A DNA stretch of 64,000 bases from JAWVFK01 sp033856175 (GCA_033856175.1 JAWVFK010000010.1:1-64000); one strand, 5' to 3'. Positions 33,157 to 42,902 are shown, counted from the first letter of the stretch. The notes: a model not told the origin generated them from the sequence alone. Program-made: numbers and translations.

Positions 33157-34392
33157 CTAGGCAGAGCGCCGCTGGTGCGCAACCGGGAAGGCAAGGGCAA
33201 GCGGCGGCTGGGGCCGGCCGAGGGCGCGGCGCAGGACCGCCGGCGCCGCGAACCAGGTGCCGCCGACGAAGCGCATGATCGGCCCGAAGGAAACCGCGGC
33301 GGGGGCGCCGACGAAATGCAGCCCCGGGACCGAGGACTCGAGGCCCGGCCCGAGCCGCGGTGAGCTCCCCTCCATCTCCAGCCCGGCCAGCAGCGAGGGC
33401 GCCAGGAAGCCGAGGCCGGCGAGGTCGACCTCGTAGCCGGTGCCGAGGTAGACGTGGTCGGCGAGCAGCTCGTCGCCATCGGCCAGCTGCAGGCGGACGC
33501 CGCCGCCGGCCTCCTCGGCCGTGACTATCGGCGCCGCGGTCCGCAGACGGACGTTCTCCAGTCGCGGCCGCAGCCAGTCGGAGCCTGCCGGGACCGTGCA
33601 GCGCATCACGAGCAGCTGGCGCAGCTCGGCCGGCAGGTGCCGGAACACATTCGGGACGGCCGCCAGCCAGCCGCTGACGCGGCCGCCGACGTCGGTCGGT
33701 GGCAGCATCCGCCGGCGGAGGTCGAGGTGGCCGTCGGGCGGGTCGCCCGCGAGCCAGACGATGTCGGCGGCACGCGCCGCAACCTCGACCTCGGCCCCCG
33801 CCTCGTGGAGCAGCGCCGCGCCCTCGAGGGCGCTCTGGCCGCAGCCGACGACGACGACGCGCTTGCCGGCGAACCGCGTCAGCTCGCCAGCGTCGGCGCT
33901 GTGCGAGACGAGAGCGTCCGGCAGCGAGGCGAGCTCGGCCGGCCGGCGGGCAAACCGCGAGGGCCCGGTTGCAACGACCACCCGTCGCGCCGTCAGCGAC
34001 TCACCGTTGTCCAGCGTCAACCGCAGGCCGTTCGCCGCGATCTCGACCTCGGTCACCCGCCGGCGATCCACTTCCGGCGCGACCTGGCGCTGGAACCACT
34101 TGCCGTACTCGACGAACTCCTCGACGCGAACCGGCTTCGAGATCCCGCCGGGGCGCTGCCTGGCGAAGTCGTCGACCATCAGACCGCCGCCGGGATGGGC
34201 GATGCTGCTGACGCGACTCGTCGAGCGCAGCAGCATGCCGGCGGGCATGTGGTCACGCCAGAGATCCATCGGCTCACCGAAGATCCGGTGGTCGATTCCG
34301 GCGGCGGTGAGGAAGGCGGCGGTTGCCAGGCCATAGGGGCCGGCGCCGACGATCGCTGTGTCCGTGTCGCGGGCGGGGCTCGCGGCGGCCAC
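33157..34392 (-). CDS. FAD-dependent monooxygenase/oxidoreductase (FMO-like)
   Basis: This protein of 411 residues has an FAD-binding AIVGAGPYGLATAAFL at the N-terminus, a second dinucleotide motif VVVVGCGQSALEGAALL for NADPH near residue 174, and GTGYEVD near the C-terminus. The order matches flavin monooxygenases and N-hydroxylases. As the last gene of the acyl-CoA operon it may hydroxylate the starting compound. GTG 34392 follows the thioesterase stop by one base. Confidence 0.8.
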   Translation of the reverse strand: MAAASPARDTDTAIVGAGPYGLATAAFLTAAGIDHRIFGEPMDLWRDHMPAGMLLRSTSRVSSIAHPGGGLMVDDFARQRPGGISKPVRVEEFVEYGKWFQRQVAPEVDRRRVTEVEIAANGLRLTLDNGESLTARRVVVATGPSRFARRPAELASLPDALVSHSADAGELTRFAGKRVVVVGCGQSALEGAALLHEAGAEVEVAARAADIVWLAGDPPDGHLDLRRRMLPPTDVGGRVSGWLAAVPNVFRHLPAELRQLLVMRCTVPAGSDWLRPRLENVRLRTAAPIVTAEEAGGGVRLQLADGDELLADHVYLGTGYEVDLAGLGFLAPSLLAGLEMEGSSPRLGPGLESSVPGLHFVGAPAAVSFGPIMRFVGGTWFAAPAVLRRALGRPQPPLALAFPVAHQRRSA

Positions 34393-34393
34393 G

Positions 34394-35524
34394 TCAGTCC
34401 TCGGTGTTCCGACTGTCGAGGTCGGACTCGCCGATCGTGCTCATCGAGCGATCGGGGATCAGCATCGCCGAGCCGGTGGCGACGGCGACGCGCTTGCCCT
34501 CGGCGTTGAGAACCTCGCCGGTGGCGATCGCAATCGAGCGGCCGCGATGGAGGACGCTGCCGCGGGCCGTCAGCTCGCGGCCGTCGGGGGCGACAGGGCG
34601 CAGGAAGTTGACCTTGATGTCGAGGCCGACGACGGCGACGTTGGCCGGCGTCGTCGTGATGATCGCCGCCTGCAGCGCGGCGTCGGCGACCATCGCAATG
34701 AAGCCGCCCTGGACGCGCGGCAGCGGCGGGCAGTGCCACTTCGTCGCCGGCAGGGCGAAGGTCGCCTCACCCTCGCCGGTCCCACGGAGGTCGAGGCCGG
34801 TCAGATAGTGGAGCGGCGGCATCGGCAGCTCGCCGGCGATCTGCGCGTCGAGGACCTCGCGGCCGCTCATCTGCCGCCAGACCTCGGCGTCGAGCACCTC
34901 GCCCGCCACCGGCTCGCGGGCATACGGTGGCGGCCCTCCCCCCTCCTTTGGCTCCGGCGCGACCAGCTCTGCGGGAGGCTCGGGGATCGGGTCGAGCTGG
35001 GGCAGGATCGCGCAGCGGGTCGTCGAGTGGGCGACGAGCCGCCCCTCACCGCCGCCGGCCGGCTCGTCGATCACGAAGGCCTCGGAGATGCCGATCGAGC
35101 GGCCACGGTGGATCAGCTGGCCGCCGCAGTCGATCGTTCCGCCCGGGCGGACCGGGCGGATCATCGTCAGCGACAGCTCGGCGGTCGTGTACGGCGTCGC
35201 GGGCGGCAGGTCGACCTGGACCGAGCAGCCGAGCGACGCGTCGGCCAGGGCGCAGAGCACGCCGGCCGAGATCAGCCCCGCCGAGTTGACGAGCCATGGA
35301 GAAGAAGGCATCGAGAACGCGGCGGTTCCCTTGCCGGCCTCGGTCGGCCGCATGCCAGTGAGGTAGTGGATCGGCGGGATCGGCGCCAGGCCCTGGACGG
35401 CGCTGCGCATCAGCTCGAGCCCCGGCAGGCCGAAGCGGTCGAGGCCGCCGTAGTCGCCCCAGCCGGGCTGCTCCCAGATCGGCACGTCGTCGCGGATCGG
35501 CTGCGGCGCCGGGTCTCCGTTCAC
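34394..35524 (-). CDS. Tandem hotdog acyl-CoA thioesterase (PaaI-like, duplicated)
   Basis: This protein of 376 residues contains two similar hotdog domains. IPPIHYLTGMRP and later HRGRSIGISEAF in the first match MPPLHYLTGLDL and HRGRSIAIATGE in the second, showing internal duplication with a Pro-rich linker (about 175-200). Such enzymes hydrolyse acyl-CoA to free acid. Position in the operon suggests release of CoA from an intermediate. Confidence 0.8.
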   Translation of the reverse strand: MNGDPAPQPIRDDVPIWEQPGWGDYGGLDRFGLPGLELMRSAVQGLAPIPPIHYLTGMRPTEAGKGTAAFSMPSSPWLVNSAGLISAGVLCALADASLGCSVQVDLPPATPYTTAELSLTMIRPVRPGGTIDCGGQLIHRGRSIGISEAFVIDEPAGGGEGRLVAHSTTRCAILPQLDPIPEPPAELVAPEPKEGGGPPPYAREPVAGEVLDAEVWRQMSGREVLDAQIAGELPMPPLHYLTGLDLRGTGEGEATFALPATKWHCPPLPRVQGGFIAMVADAALQAAIITTTPANVAVVGLDIKVNFLRPVAPDGRELTARGSVLHRGRSIAIATGEVLNAEGKRVAVATGSAMLIPDRSMSTIGESDLDSRNTED

Positions 35525-35533
35525 AGCTCAAAC

Positions 35534-36169
35534 CTAGCGATGGTCAGCGTCTGGCTCCGGCGTGATCAGCGCCACCGGCAGGCCGAGTTGCGCCGCGCCG
35601 CGAACGGTGGCGATCCGACGGCCTGGTTGGACAGCGTCGCGGGGCTCGCCGAGCCGCTCGCCGAGTAGCGCCGCCGCGGCGTCGAGGTCGGCGACGGTGA
35701 AGGTCAGGCCCCAGAAGCGGGCCGGCCCGGCAGGCACGTCGGCCGCGACGACCAGCTCGAGCAGCGGCTCGCCGACGCGGAAGAACGCCTGCTCTACCGG
35801 CCGGCCCATGACCTCCCCCTGCCGCCGCCGGCGCAGGCCGATCCCGGCGGCCTCGAACGCCGCGATCGTCCGCTCGAGCTCCGGCGTAAAGGCGACGACG
35901 TGGTCGATCGCGACGGCGCCGTTCGGATGGCCTGGGGCGCTGTGCGCCTCGTGCTCGATCGCCGCTGCAAACGTCGGCAGCCCGTCGAGCTCCGTCGAGG
36001 CGACATCGCGCAATCCCCAGGAGACGATTCCACCGCCGGAATCCGTACCGGCGAGGCGCAGCGTCACCGCGCCGACGCGACAGCAGGAACCGTCGACGGC
36101 GAACCCGGCGGCGCTCCAAGCGCCCGGCGCTCCGGCGATCGTCAGCTCGGCGAGCGCGGGGTGAACCAA
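35534..36169 (-). CDS. VOC/glyoxalase-like protein
   Basis: This protein of 211 residues contains vicinal-oxygen-chelate features: AIDHVVAFTPELERTIAAFE with the metal His and EQAFFRVGEPLLELV with the acidic ligand, plus a possibly degenerate first half. TTG 36169 lies 2 bases after the MerR stop. It may be an epimerase or lyase in the acyl-CoA route (methylmalonyl-CoA epimerase belongs to this superfamily), but the substrate is not clear. Confidence 0.7.
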   Translation of the reverse strand: MVHPALAELTIAGAPGAWSAAGFAVDGSCCRVGAVTLRLAGTDSGGGIVSWGLRDVASTELDGLPTFAAAIEHEAHSAPGHPNGAVAIDHVVAFTPELERTIAAFEAAGIGLRRRRQGEVMGRPVEQAFFRVGEPLLELVVAADVPAGPARFWGLTFTVADLDAAAALLGERLGEPRDAVQPGRRIATVRGAAQLGLPVALITPEPDADHR

Positions 36170-36171
36170 CG

Positions 36172-36873
36172 CTACTTGCGGGCGTCGCGGTGGCGCTCGA
36201 GCTCGGCGACCAGCAGTTTCGTGTGCAGCGCAGCGATCAGATCCTTGAGCGGCTCGGCGCCGGCCTCGATCATCTCAACGGCGCGCTCGGGCTCCATCTC
36301 GCCCCCGAGGCGCTTCATCAGGACCTCGACCTCCTCGGCGACGAGGCCCTCGAGGGCGCCCTTGTAGCGCAGCGTGTCATAGACGGTGAAGCCGATGTCC
36401 TCGGCGTAGCCGCCGGCGCGGAAGCGGCTGATCGCCTCGACGATCTTGACGTCGGAGGGTGAGTAGCCGCGCGAGTTGGGGCTCAGCACCTCGAGCTCCT
36501 CGAGCCGGTCGAGAACCTCGCGCGGGACCTCGTAGCGGCGGGCGACCTCGGCCGGCGAGGTTCGCTCCTTCTCCCCCGCCAGCGCCCGCTCGAGGATCCG
36601 GTCCTCGAGCTCGACCAGCGCCCGCGCCCGCTCGGGATCGTCCTCGAGCATCCCCTTGATCACCCGCAGCGGCATGAAGCGCTCCTCCTGGAGCTGCTTG
36701 ATCAGGCGGATCCGCTCGGCGAACTCCGGCGGGTAGTAGGCCATGTTGCGGCTGGTCCGCACCGGCTCCGGCAGCAGGCCCTCGCGCAGGTAGTGCTTGA
36801 TAGTCGCCGCCGAGACACCAGAGGCCTCGGCCAGCTCACCCATCCGCAGCAGCTTGCGCTCCGCCGTCGCCAT
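36172..36873 (-). CDS. MerR-family regulator of the acyl-CoA operon
   Basis: This protein of 233 residues has the N-terminal MerR helix-turn-helix RMGELAEASGVSAATIKHYL and PEPVRTSRNMAYYPPEFAERI. A long coiled helix and a helical effector domain of about 130 residues follow, with no metal-binding cysteines, so an organic ligand is likely. The gene lies inside the operon, 3 bases after CaiB. The divergent promoter region at 41496-41587 is a plausible target. Confidence 0.88.
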   Translation of the reverse strand: MATAERKLLRMGELAEASGVSAATIKHYLREGLLPEPVRTSRNMAYYPPEFAERIRLIKQLQEERFMPLRVIKGMLEDDPERARALVELEDRILERALAGEKERTSPAEVARRYEVPREVLDRLEELEVLSPNSRGYSPSDVKIVEAISRFRAGGYAEDIGFTVYDTLRYKGALEGLVAEEVEVLMKRLGGEMEPERAVEMIEAGAEPLKDLIAALHTKLLVAELERHRDARK

Positions 36874-36876
36874 CGC

Positions 36877-38112
36877 TCAGGCCGAGAGGAACGCGGGTGC
36901 CGAGCCCGCGGTTGGGCCGGCGGCGGCACCGGACTCGAGCATCGCCGCCACCTCGTCCTCGGAGTAGCCGGCGTCGCGCAGAACCTCCTCGGTGTGCTCG
37001 CCGAGCGCCGGTCCCGGCAGGCGGTTGGTGTCCGCCGGAGTACGGCCGAATCTGACCGGGTGGGCGAGCAGCCTCGCCTGGCCCTCGACGCCCGGCTGGT
37101 CGAGGCCGGCGACCATCCCGCGTTCGCGGACGAGGTCGGACTCGAGCGCCTCGTCGACGTCGAGGACCGGCTCGACCATCGCGTCGTGCTCGTCGTTGAA
37201 GGCGCGCCACTCGTCGCGGCTGCGCGATCGGAAAACGTCGGCGATCTGCCGCCAGGCGTCCGAGCCCGGCTTCTCGAACTGCTTCTCGACCAGATCCTCG
37301 CGCTCGATCCCGCGGCAGAACGCCTGCCAGAACTTCGGCTCGAGGGCGCCGCAGGTGACCCAGCCGTCGGCGGCCTCGTAGGGGAAGTAGCAGACGAGCC
37401 CACCGGCCAGCGGAGCCTCGCCGCGCCGCGGCACCTCGCCGTCGCAGAGGTAGCGCGCGGCCTCCATCGCCAGCCACGACAGCGCCCCGTCGGTCATCGA
37501 GACGTCAACCAGCTGGCCCTCGCCGGAGCGACGAGCCTCGTGGAGCGCCGCCATGACGCCGAAGGCGGCCATCAGCGCACCGCCGCCGAGATCGGCGATC
37601 TGCCCCCCCGCCTGGATCGGCCTGCCGCCCGCCTCGCCCGTCAGCCCGAGCAACCCGTTGAGCCCGAGGTAGTTCATGTCGTGGCCGGCACGCTGGGCGT
37701 TCGGGCCGGTCTGGCCGTAGCCGGTGATCGCGCAGTAGACGAGGGCGGGGTTCTGCTCGCGCAGGCGCTCGTAGCCGACGCCGAGGCGGTCGAGCACACC
37801 GGGACGAAAGCTCTCCAGCAGGACATCGTGGTCGCGGGCCAGCCGCAGCAGCGCCTCGCGGCCCGCCTCCTGCTTGAGATCGAGGCGGATCGAGCGCTTG
37901 TTGCGATTGAGCGCCAGGAAGAGCGCCGAGCCCGCGCTGCGCTCGGCCCCCTCGTAGTGGGGCGGCGCCCAGCGGATGTAGTCGCCCATGCCGGTGTCCT
38001 CGACCTTCAGCACCTCGGCGCCGAGGTCGGCGAGCAGCAGCGAGCAGAAGCCTCCGGGCAGCAGCCGCGTCAGGTCGAGGACCCTGACGTCGGAGAGGGC
38101 GCCGGCGCTCAC
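36877..38112 (-). CDS. CaiB/BaiF-type CoA transferase or alpha-methylacyl-CoA racemase
   Basis: This family III CoA-transferase protein has 411 residues. It contains VLDLTRLLPGGFCSLLLADL, GAEVLKVE, NRNKRSIRLDL, and RAGHDMNYLGLNG with catalytic Asp145. GHDMNYL is closest to alpha-methylacyl-CoA racemases, while the context could also suit a CoA transferase that activates an acid. GTG 38112 overlaps the BKACE stop by GTGA. Confidence 0.88.
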   Translation of the reverse strand: MSAGALSDVRVLDLTRLLPGGFCSLLLADLGAEVLKVEDTGMGDYIRWAPPHYEGAERSAGSALFLALNRNKRSIRLDLKQEAGREALLRLARDHDVLLESFRPGVLDRLGVGYERLREQNPALVYCAITGYGQTGPNAQRAGHDMNYLGLNGLLGLTGEAGGRPIQAGGQIADLGGGALMAAFGVMAALHEARRSGEGQLVDVSMTDGALSWLAMEAARYLCDGEVPRRGEAPLAGGLVCYFPYEAADGWVTCGALEPKFWQAFCRGIEREDLVEKQFEKPGSDAWRQIADVFRSRSRDEWRAFNDEHDAMVEPVLDVDEALESDLVRERGMVAGLDQPGVEGQARLLAHPVRFGRTPADTNRLPGPALGEHTEEVLRDAGYSEDEVAAMLESGAAAGPTAGSAPAFLSA

Positions 38113-39056
38113 TCCGGCGATGCCTCCGCGGCCTCGATCGGGTGCGCCAGCGCCTCGCGGCGAGTCGGCTGCTCGCGCTTGGGCACGCCGAGCATCTCGC
38201 GCGCCTCGGCGACGCTCGCGACGCGGCGACCCACGTCCTCGGCCATCTGCCGCGCCTTGGCGATCAGGTCGCCGTTGGAGCGCGCCATCTCGCCGTCGGG
38301 CAGGTAGAGGTTGTCCTCGAGGCCGGCGCGGACGTTGCCGCCGAGGACGAGCGAGGCGCCGAGCAGCTTCCACTGCTCGCGGGAGATGCCGATCACCTGC
38401 CAGTTGTTGGGCCCCTCCGCCCCGCCCGGGATCTGGTCGGCCATGAACGAGACGTTGCGGGCATTCGGTCGGATGCCGCCGTTGACCCCGACCACCAGCG
38501 AGACGTTGAGCGGGTCCTCGAGCAGGCCCATGTCGACGAGCGGGTCGAGGTTGGCGATGTGGCCGGCGTCGAAGCACTTGTGTTCGGGCTTGACGCCGAT
38601 CTCGCGCATCGCCGTCAGGAACTCGATGATCGTGTCGAAGCTGTTCTCGAAGACCGCCTTGAAGACGAAGTCCTTGCGCCGCTTCGAGTACTTGGCGTAG
38701 TTCATCGAGCTCATGTTGAGCGCCGCGACGTCGGGCCGGAGCGCCCGCAGGTAGGCGATCCGCTTCTCCATCGAGACGCCGATCGCGCCGGTCGAGTAGT
38801 TGACGATGACGTCGTCGACGGCACCGAGGATCGCCTCGGTGATCGCGGCGAAGTCCTCGATCTCATACGAGGGAGTGCCGTCTGGCGTGCGGGCGTGGAT
38901 GTGGATCTGCGAGGCGCCCTCGTCGACGGCGCGCTTGGCCTCGGCGGCGTACTCCTCGGGGGTGTAGGGGATCGCCGGGCACTGGTCGCGGTTGGCGATC
39001 GCCCCCGAGATCGAGCAGCTGATGACGACCGGGTCCTCGAAGTGGCTCACGGGCAC
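38109..39056 (-). CDS. BKACE (DUF849) beta-keto acid cleavage enzyme
   Basis: This Zn-dependent TIM-barrel enzyme has 315 residues. It condenses a beta-keto acid with acetyl-CoA and splits it into acetoacetate and a new acyl-CoA; the founding member cleaves 3-keto-5-aminohexanoate in lysine fermentation. SQIHIHART supplies the zinc ligands His52 and His54, and NYSTGAIG, SLVVGVNGG and ASLVLGGNVRAGLEDN are family blocks. Family members differ widely in substrate. It is the best pointer to the chemistry of this operon: a beta-keto acid is an intermediate. Confidence 0.92.
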   Translation of the reverse strand: MPVSHFEDPVVISCSISGAIANRDQCPAIPYTPEEYAAEAKRAVDEGASQIHIHARTPDGTPSYEIEDFAAITEAILGAVDDVIVNYSTGAIGVSMEKRIAYLRALRPDVAALNMSSMNYAKYSKRRKDFVFKAVFENSFDTIIEFLTAMREIGVKPEHKCFDAGHIANLDPLVDMGLLEDPLNVSLVVGVNGGIRPNARNVSFMADQIPGGAEGPNNWQVIGISREQWKLLGASLVLGGNVRAGLEDNLYLPDGEMARSNGDLIAKARQMAEDVGRRVASVAEAREMLGVPKREQPTRREALAHPIEAAEASPE

Positions 39057-39090
39057 ACCAGCCGGCGGACGCGAAGCGGAGCCGGCGGCC

Positions 39091-40692
39091 TCATACCGGC
39101 ATCACCCCATGGCGCTTCCAGGGCCGCTCGACCCGCTTGCCGCGCGACATCCGCAGGGCGCGGACGATCGTCGGCCGCGTCTCGCGCGGGTCGATGATGT
39201 CGTCGATCAGCGCGTTGCCGGCGGCGATGTAGGGGTCGATGATCTTCTTGACCTCGGCGATCATCTCGGCGCGCGTCGCCTCGGGATCGTCTGATGCCTC
39301 GATCGCCGAGCGGCCGATGATGTTGACCGCGCCCTCGGCGCCCATCACCGAGATCTCGGCGCTCGGCCAGGCGACGATCAGATCGGGCTCGTAGGCCTTG
39401 CCGCACATCACGTAGTAGCCGGCGCCGTAGGCCTTGCGGATGACGACGGTCACCTTCGGCACCGTCGCCCGCGAGACGGCGTAGAGCATCTTGGCGCCGT
39501 GGCGAATGATCCCGGCGTGCTCGACCTTGGAGCCGACCATGAAGCCGGGGACGTCCTGGAGGAAGACGAGCGGGATGTTGAAGGCGTCGCAGAGGTTGAT
39601 GAAGCGCGCCGCCTTGTCGGCGGAGTCGTTCTCGAGGATGCCGCCGAGCTGCTTGGGCTGGTTGGCGACGATCCCCGCCGGCTGGCCGCCGAAGCGGGCG
39701 AAGCAGGTGATCAGCGTCTTGGCGAACTTCGGCTTGATGTCGAAGAAGACGCCGTCGTCGACGATCTCGCGGATGACTTCGTACATGTCATAGGGATGGC
39801 GCGAGGACTCGGGGACGATCTCCAGCAGCTTCTCGGAGGCACGGTCCTCGGCGTCGTCACTCTCACGCAGCGGCGGCAGCTGCTCGCAGTTCGAGGGGAA
39901 GTAGGAGAGGTAGTCCTTGACCGCCTGGATGCACTCGGCATCGTCGGCGACCTCGAGATCGCCGACGCCGGACTTGCGGCAGTGGACCTTGGCGCCGCCC
40001 AGCTCCTCCATCGAGATGTCCTCGCCGGTGACGGCCTTGGTCAGGTGCGGGCCGGCAAGCGCCATCGCCCCCTGGCCGGAGACCATCGGCACGAAGTCAG
40101 ACAGCGCCGGGATGTAGGCGGTGCCGGCGGCGCAGGGGCCCAGCATCGCCGCGACCATCGGGATCACGCCCGACATCACGACCTCCTCGCGGAAGAGGTG
40201 GCCGGAGCCGGCGAACAGCGAGCCGGCGGCCTCCTGGATCCGCGCCCCGGCCGAATCGAGCAGCCAGATGAACGGCATCCGCTTGCTCAGCGCCATCTCG
40301 CGCAGACGGCTGACCTTGAGCTCACCGGTCATCCCCATCGAGCCGGCCATCACCGTGAAGTCGTAGGCGGCGATGCAGCAGGGACGGCCGTCGACGTCGC
40401 CCCAGCCGGTGATGACGCCGTCAGCCGGCGCCTGCTTGCCCTCCATCGCCTTCTGCGAGAAGTGGGGCCGGCCATGGATGCCGAGCTCGACGAAGCTGCC
40501 GGCGTCGACCAGCAGGTCGAGGCGCTCGCGCGCGGTCAGCTTGCCGCGCTCGTGCTGGACGGCAATCTTCTCCTCGCCGCCGCCGAGCTTGGCCTGCTCG
40601 CGACGGTCGTGGAGGTCCTCGACGAGCTCGGCGAGCGTCGCGTCGGCGAGCTTCTCGCCGCTCTGGGGCTGCTCGGTCTCCGGCGCGCCCAT
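39091..40692 (-). CDS. Acyl-CoA carboxylase/decarboxylase carboxyltransferase subunit (PccB/MmdA type)
   Basis: This protein of 533 residues is the carboxyltransferase of biotin-dependent acyl-CoA carboxylases such as propionyl-CoA, methylcrotonyl-CoA or glutaconyl-CoA enzymes. HERGKLTARERLDLLVD, DSAGARIQEAAGSL, QDVPGFMVGSKVE and KAYGAGYYVMCG are diagnostic. No biotin carboxylase gene is in the window. The only biotin carrier is 10 kb away at 50881. ATG 40692 overlaps the enoyl-CoA hydratase stop by TGATG. Confidence 0.92.
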   Translation of the reverse strand: MGAPETEQPQSGEKLADATLAELVEDLHDRREQAKLGGGEEKIAVQHERGKLTARERLDLLVDAGSFVELGIHGRPHFSQKAMEGKQAPADGVITGWGDVDGRPCCIAAYDFTVMAGSMGMTGELKVSRLREMALSKRMPFIWLLDSAGARIQEAAGSLFAGSGHLFREEVVMSGVIPMVAAMLGPCAAGTAYIPALSDFVPMVSGQGAMALAGPHLTKAVTGEDISMEELGGAKVHCRKSGVGDLEVADDAECIQAVKDYLSYFPSNCEQLPPLRESDDAEDRASEKLLEIVPESSRHPYDMYEVIREIVDDGVFFDIKPKFAKTLITCFARFGGQPAGIVANQPKQLGGILENDSADKAARFINLCDAFNIPLVFLQDVPGFMVGSKVEHAGIIRHGAKMLYAVSRATVPKVTVVIRKAYGAGYYVMCGKAYEPDLIVAWPSAEISVMGAEGAVNIIGRSAIEASDDPEATRAEMIAEVKKIIDPYIAAGNALIDDIIDPRETRPTIVRALRMSRGKRVERPWKRHGVMPV

Positions 40693-41477
40693 CAGCGGCC
40701 CTTCCACTCGGGCTCGCGCTTCTCGAAGAAGGCCTTGACGCCCTCCTGGATGTCCTCGGTCGAGAACGTCAGCGAGAGCTGCGAGCGCAGGAACTCGAGC
40801 GCGTCGTCGAGCGCCATGTCCTGCTGGCGGTACATCGCGTCGTGGCCGAGCCGCATCAGCACCGGGCTCTTCGAGGCCAGCTTGCCGGCCCAGTCGGCGA
40901 CGGCAGCATCGAACTCCGCTGCCGGGACGACCCTGTTGACGAGGCCGTACTCGAGCGCCTGCTCACCCGAGAGCCGCTCGCCCAGCAGCATCATCTCGTT
41001 GACCTTCTTGCGCGGGACGTTGCGGTAGATGATCGACATGATCATGTAGGGGAAGGCGCCGACGTTGATCTCCGGCGTGCCGAAGGTCGCTCCCTCCTTG
41101 GCGATGACGAGGTCGCATGAGAGCGCCAGGCCCATGCCGCCGGCGAGGACGTGGCCGTTGGCGGCGCAGAGTGAGGGCTTGCCGAGTCGCGGCATCAGGC
41201 GGAAGAACTCGAGGAAGAGATCGGAGGAGAAGTGCTTGGCGACGAGCGGGACGTCGGCAGCGAATCCGCCGAGGTCGGCGCCGGCGCAGAAGACCTTGTC
41301 GCCGGCACCGGTGAGGACGACCGCCCGCACCTCGTCGTCGTCGCGGGCGCGCTTGATCGCGTCGACGAGCTCGGCTAGCAGCTGCCCGGAGAGCGCGTTG
41401 CGCTGCTCGGGCCGGTTGAGCGTCGCCGTGGCGACGCCGTCGGCGACTTCGTAGAGGAGCTGGTCGTACTCAGGCAC
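40692..41477 (-). CDS. Enoyl-CoA hydratase/isomerase family protein (operon first gene)
   Basis: This crotonase-fold protein has about 261 residues. The oxyanion-hole segments VFCAGADLGGF and ANGHVLAGGMGLAL are present. The first catalytic Glu of hydratases is Gly here (GGMGLAL), while the second is kept in FGTPEINVG, a pattern closer to enoyl-CoA isomerases. The start is uncertain: GTG 41477 or GTG 41495, neither with a ribosome site. It begins the leftward eight-gene acyl-CoA operon. Confidence 0.85.
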   Translation of the reverse strand: MPEYDQLLYEVADGVATATLNRPEQRNALSGQLLAELVDAIKRARDDDEVRAVVLTGAGDKVFCAGADLGGFAADVPLVAKHFSSDLFLEFFRLMPRLGKPSLCAANGHVLAGGMGLALSCDLVIAKEGATFGTPEINVGAFPYMIMSIIYRNVPRKKVNEMMLLGERLSGEQALEYGLVNRVVPAAEFDAAVADWAGKLASKSPVLMRLGHDAMYRQQDMALDDALEFLRSQLSLTFSTEDIQEGVKAFFEKREPEWKGR

Positions 41478-41499
41478 GGTCGCGCACGATATCACTGGA

Positions 41500-41515
41500 A
41501 GTAGGAAGTGCTACT
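41500..41515. promoter_or_regulatory. Imperfect palindrome in the divergent acyl-CoA promoter region
   Basis: AGTAGGAAGTGCTACT has five-base perfect outer arms (AGTAG/CTACT) with one more inner pair, and lies between the divergent hydratase and dehydrogenase genes. It is a candidate MerR-family operator. Confidence 0.35.
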
Positions 41516-41587
41516 GTCCACTCGCTCGACGGCCGCAGACCGCCGACCCCGATCACCCACATCAATTACCCCATCAAGGAGAGCCAA

Positions 41588-42811
41588 GTGGCCAGCACCG
41601 CAACGACGAACGGCGCCTCGAAGGTCCTCAAGCCGGACCACCAGGCTCAGCGCAAGCACATGATCTTCACCCAGGAGCACGACGACCTGCGCGAGTCGAT
41701 GAAGGCCTGGGTCCAGAAGGAGCTCTACCCCCACCGCAACGAATGGGAGGAGACGCTCTGGCCCGATGAGATCCTGCGCCGCGCCGGCGAGCTCGGCTAC
41801 ATCGGCCTCTGCTTTCCCGAGGAATACGGCGGCCAGGGCGGCGACTACTACTACTCGCTGGTCCGCGCCGAGTGCATGAGCTACTCCGGCTCCGGCGGCC
41901 TCAACATGGGCTTCGCCGTCCAGTCGGACATGGTGCTGCCGCCGATCCACCTGCTCGGCACCGAGGAGCTCAAGCAGCGCTACCTCGTCCCCGGCATCAA
42001 GGGCGAGAAGATCGGCGCCCTGGGGATCACCGAGCCGGGAGCGGGCTCGGACGTGGCGGGCATCCGCACGACGGCCGTCCGCGACGGCGACGAGTACGTC
42101 ATCAACGGCTCGAAGACGTTCATCACCAACGGCGTCCGCGCCGACTTCATCGTCCTCGTCACCAAGACCGACCCCGACAAGCGCCACGATGGGATGACGC
42201 TGTTCGTCGTCGACCTCAAGGACGACGAGGGCAACCCGACGCCGGGCTTCAGCGTCTCGCGCAAGCTCGAGAAGATGGGCATGCACGCCTCCGACACCGG
42301 CGAGCTGACCTTCGAGGACGTGCGCGTGCCGGCGGAGAACGTCCTCGGCGAGATCGGCAAGGGCTTCTACCACATCAGCTGGGAGCTCCAGGGCGAGCGA
42401 ATGGTCGCCGCCGCCGGCTGCGTCGCCTCCTGCGAGCGGATGTTCGACAAGACGCTCGCCTACGCCAAGGAGCGCGAGGCCTTCGGCCGGCCGATCGGCC
42501 GCTTCCAGGCGATCCGCCACAAGTTCGCCGAGATGGCGACCAAGATCGAGGCGGCGAAGCAGTTCAACTACGCGATCGCCTGGCGCTTCGCCAACGGCGA
42601 GTACCCGGTGCGGGAGATCTCCGAGGTCAAGCTGTTCACCTCCCGCGTCGCCTGCGAGGTCGCCGACGAGTGCATCCAGATCCACGGCGGCTACGGCTAC
42701 ATGAAGGAGTACGAGATCGAGCGCGCCTACCGCGACGTTCGCCTCAACCGCATCGGCGCCGGCACCGACGAGATCATGCTCGAGGTGATCGGCCACTCGT
42801 ACGGGATCTAG
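41588..42811 (+). CDS. Acyl-CoA dehydrogenase 1
   Basis: This flavoprotein of 407 residues oxidises an acyl-CoA to the enoyl-CoA and passes electrons to ETF. GALGITEPGAGSDVAGIRTTA and NGSKTFITNG are FAD and substrate blocks, AFGRPIGRFQAIRHKFAEMA and CIQIHGGYGYMKEYEIER are the C-terminal signatures. GTG 41588 has AAGGAGAG upstream. It starts the rightward arm of the acyl-CoA island and closely resembles the dehydrogenase at 43337, implying duplication. Confidence 0.93.
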   Translation: MASTATTNGASKVLKPDHQAQRKHMIFTQEHDDLRESMKAWVQKELYPHRNEWEETLWPDEILRRAGELGYIGLCFPEEYGGQGGDYYYSLVRAECMSYSGSGGLNMGFAVQSDMVLPPIHLLGTEELKQRYLVPGIKGEKIGALGITEPGAGSDVAGIRTTAVRDGDEYVINGSKTFITNGVRADFIVLVTKTDPDKRHDGMTLFVVDLKDDEGNPTPGFSVSRKLEKMGMHASDTGELTFEDVRVPAENVLGEIGKGFYHISWELQGERMVAAAGCVASCERMFDKTLAYAKEREAFGRPIGRFQAIRHKFAEMATKIEAAKQFNYAIAWRFANGEYPVREISEVKLFTSRVACEVADECIQIHGGYGYMKEYEIERAYRDVRLNRIGAGTDEIMLEVIGHSYGI

Positions 42812-42902
42812 GTTGGCGCATCGGCCGGAAGCAGGCGAAACGGCCGCCATCCCGGCCCGGAAGAGACTCACCTAGCTCGAACGCCCTCGACTTCTCCCCG
42901 CC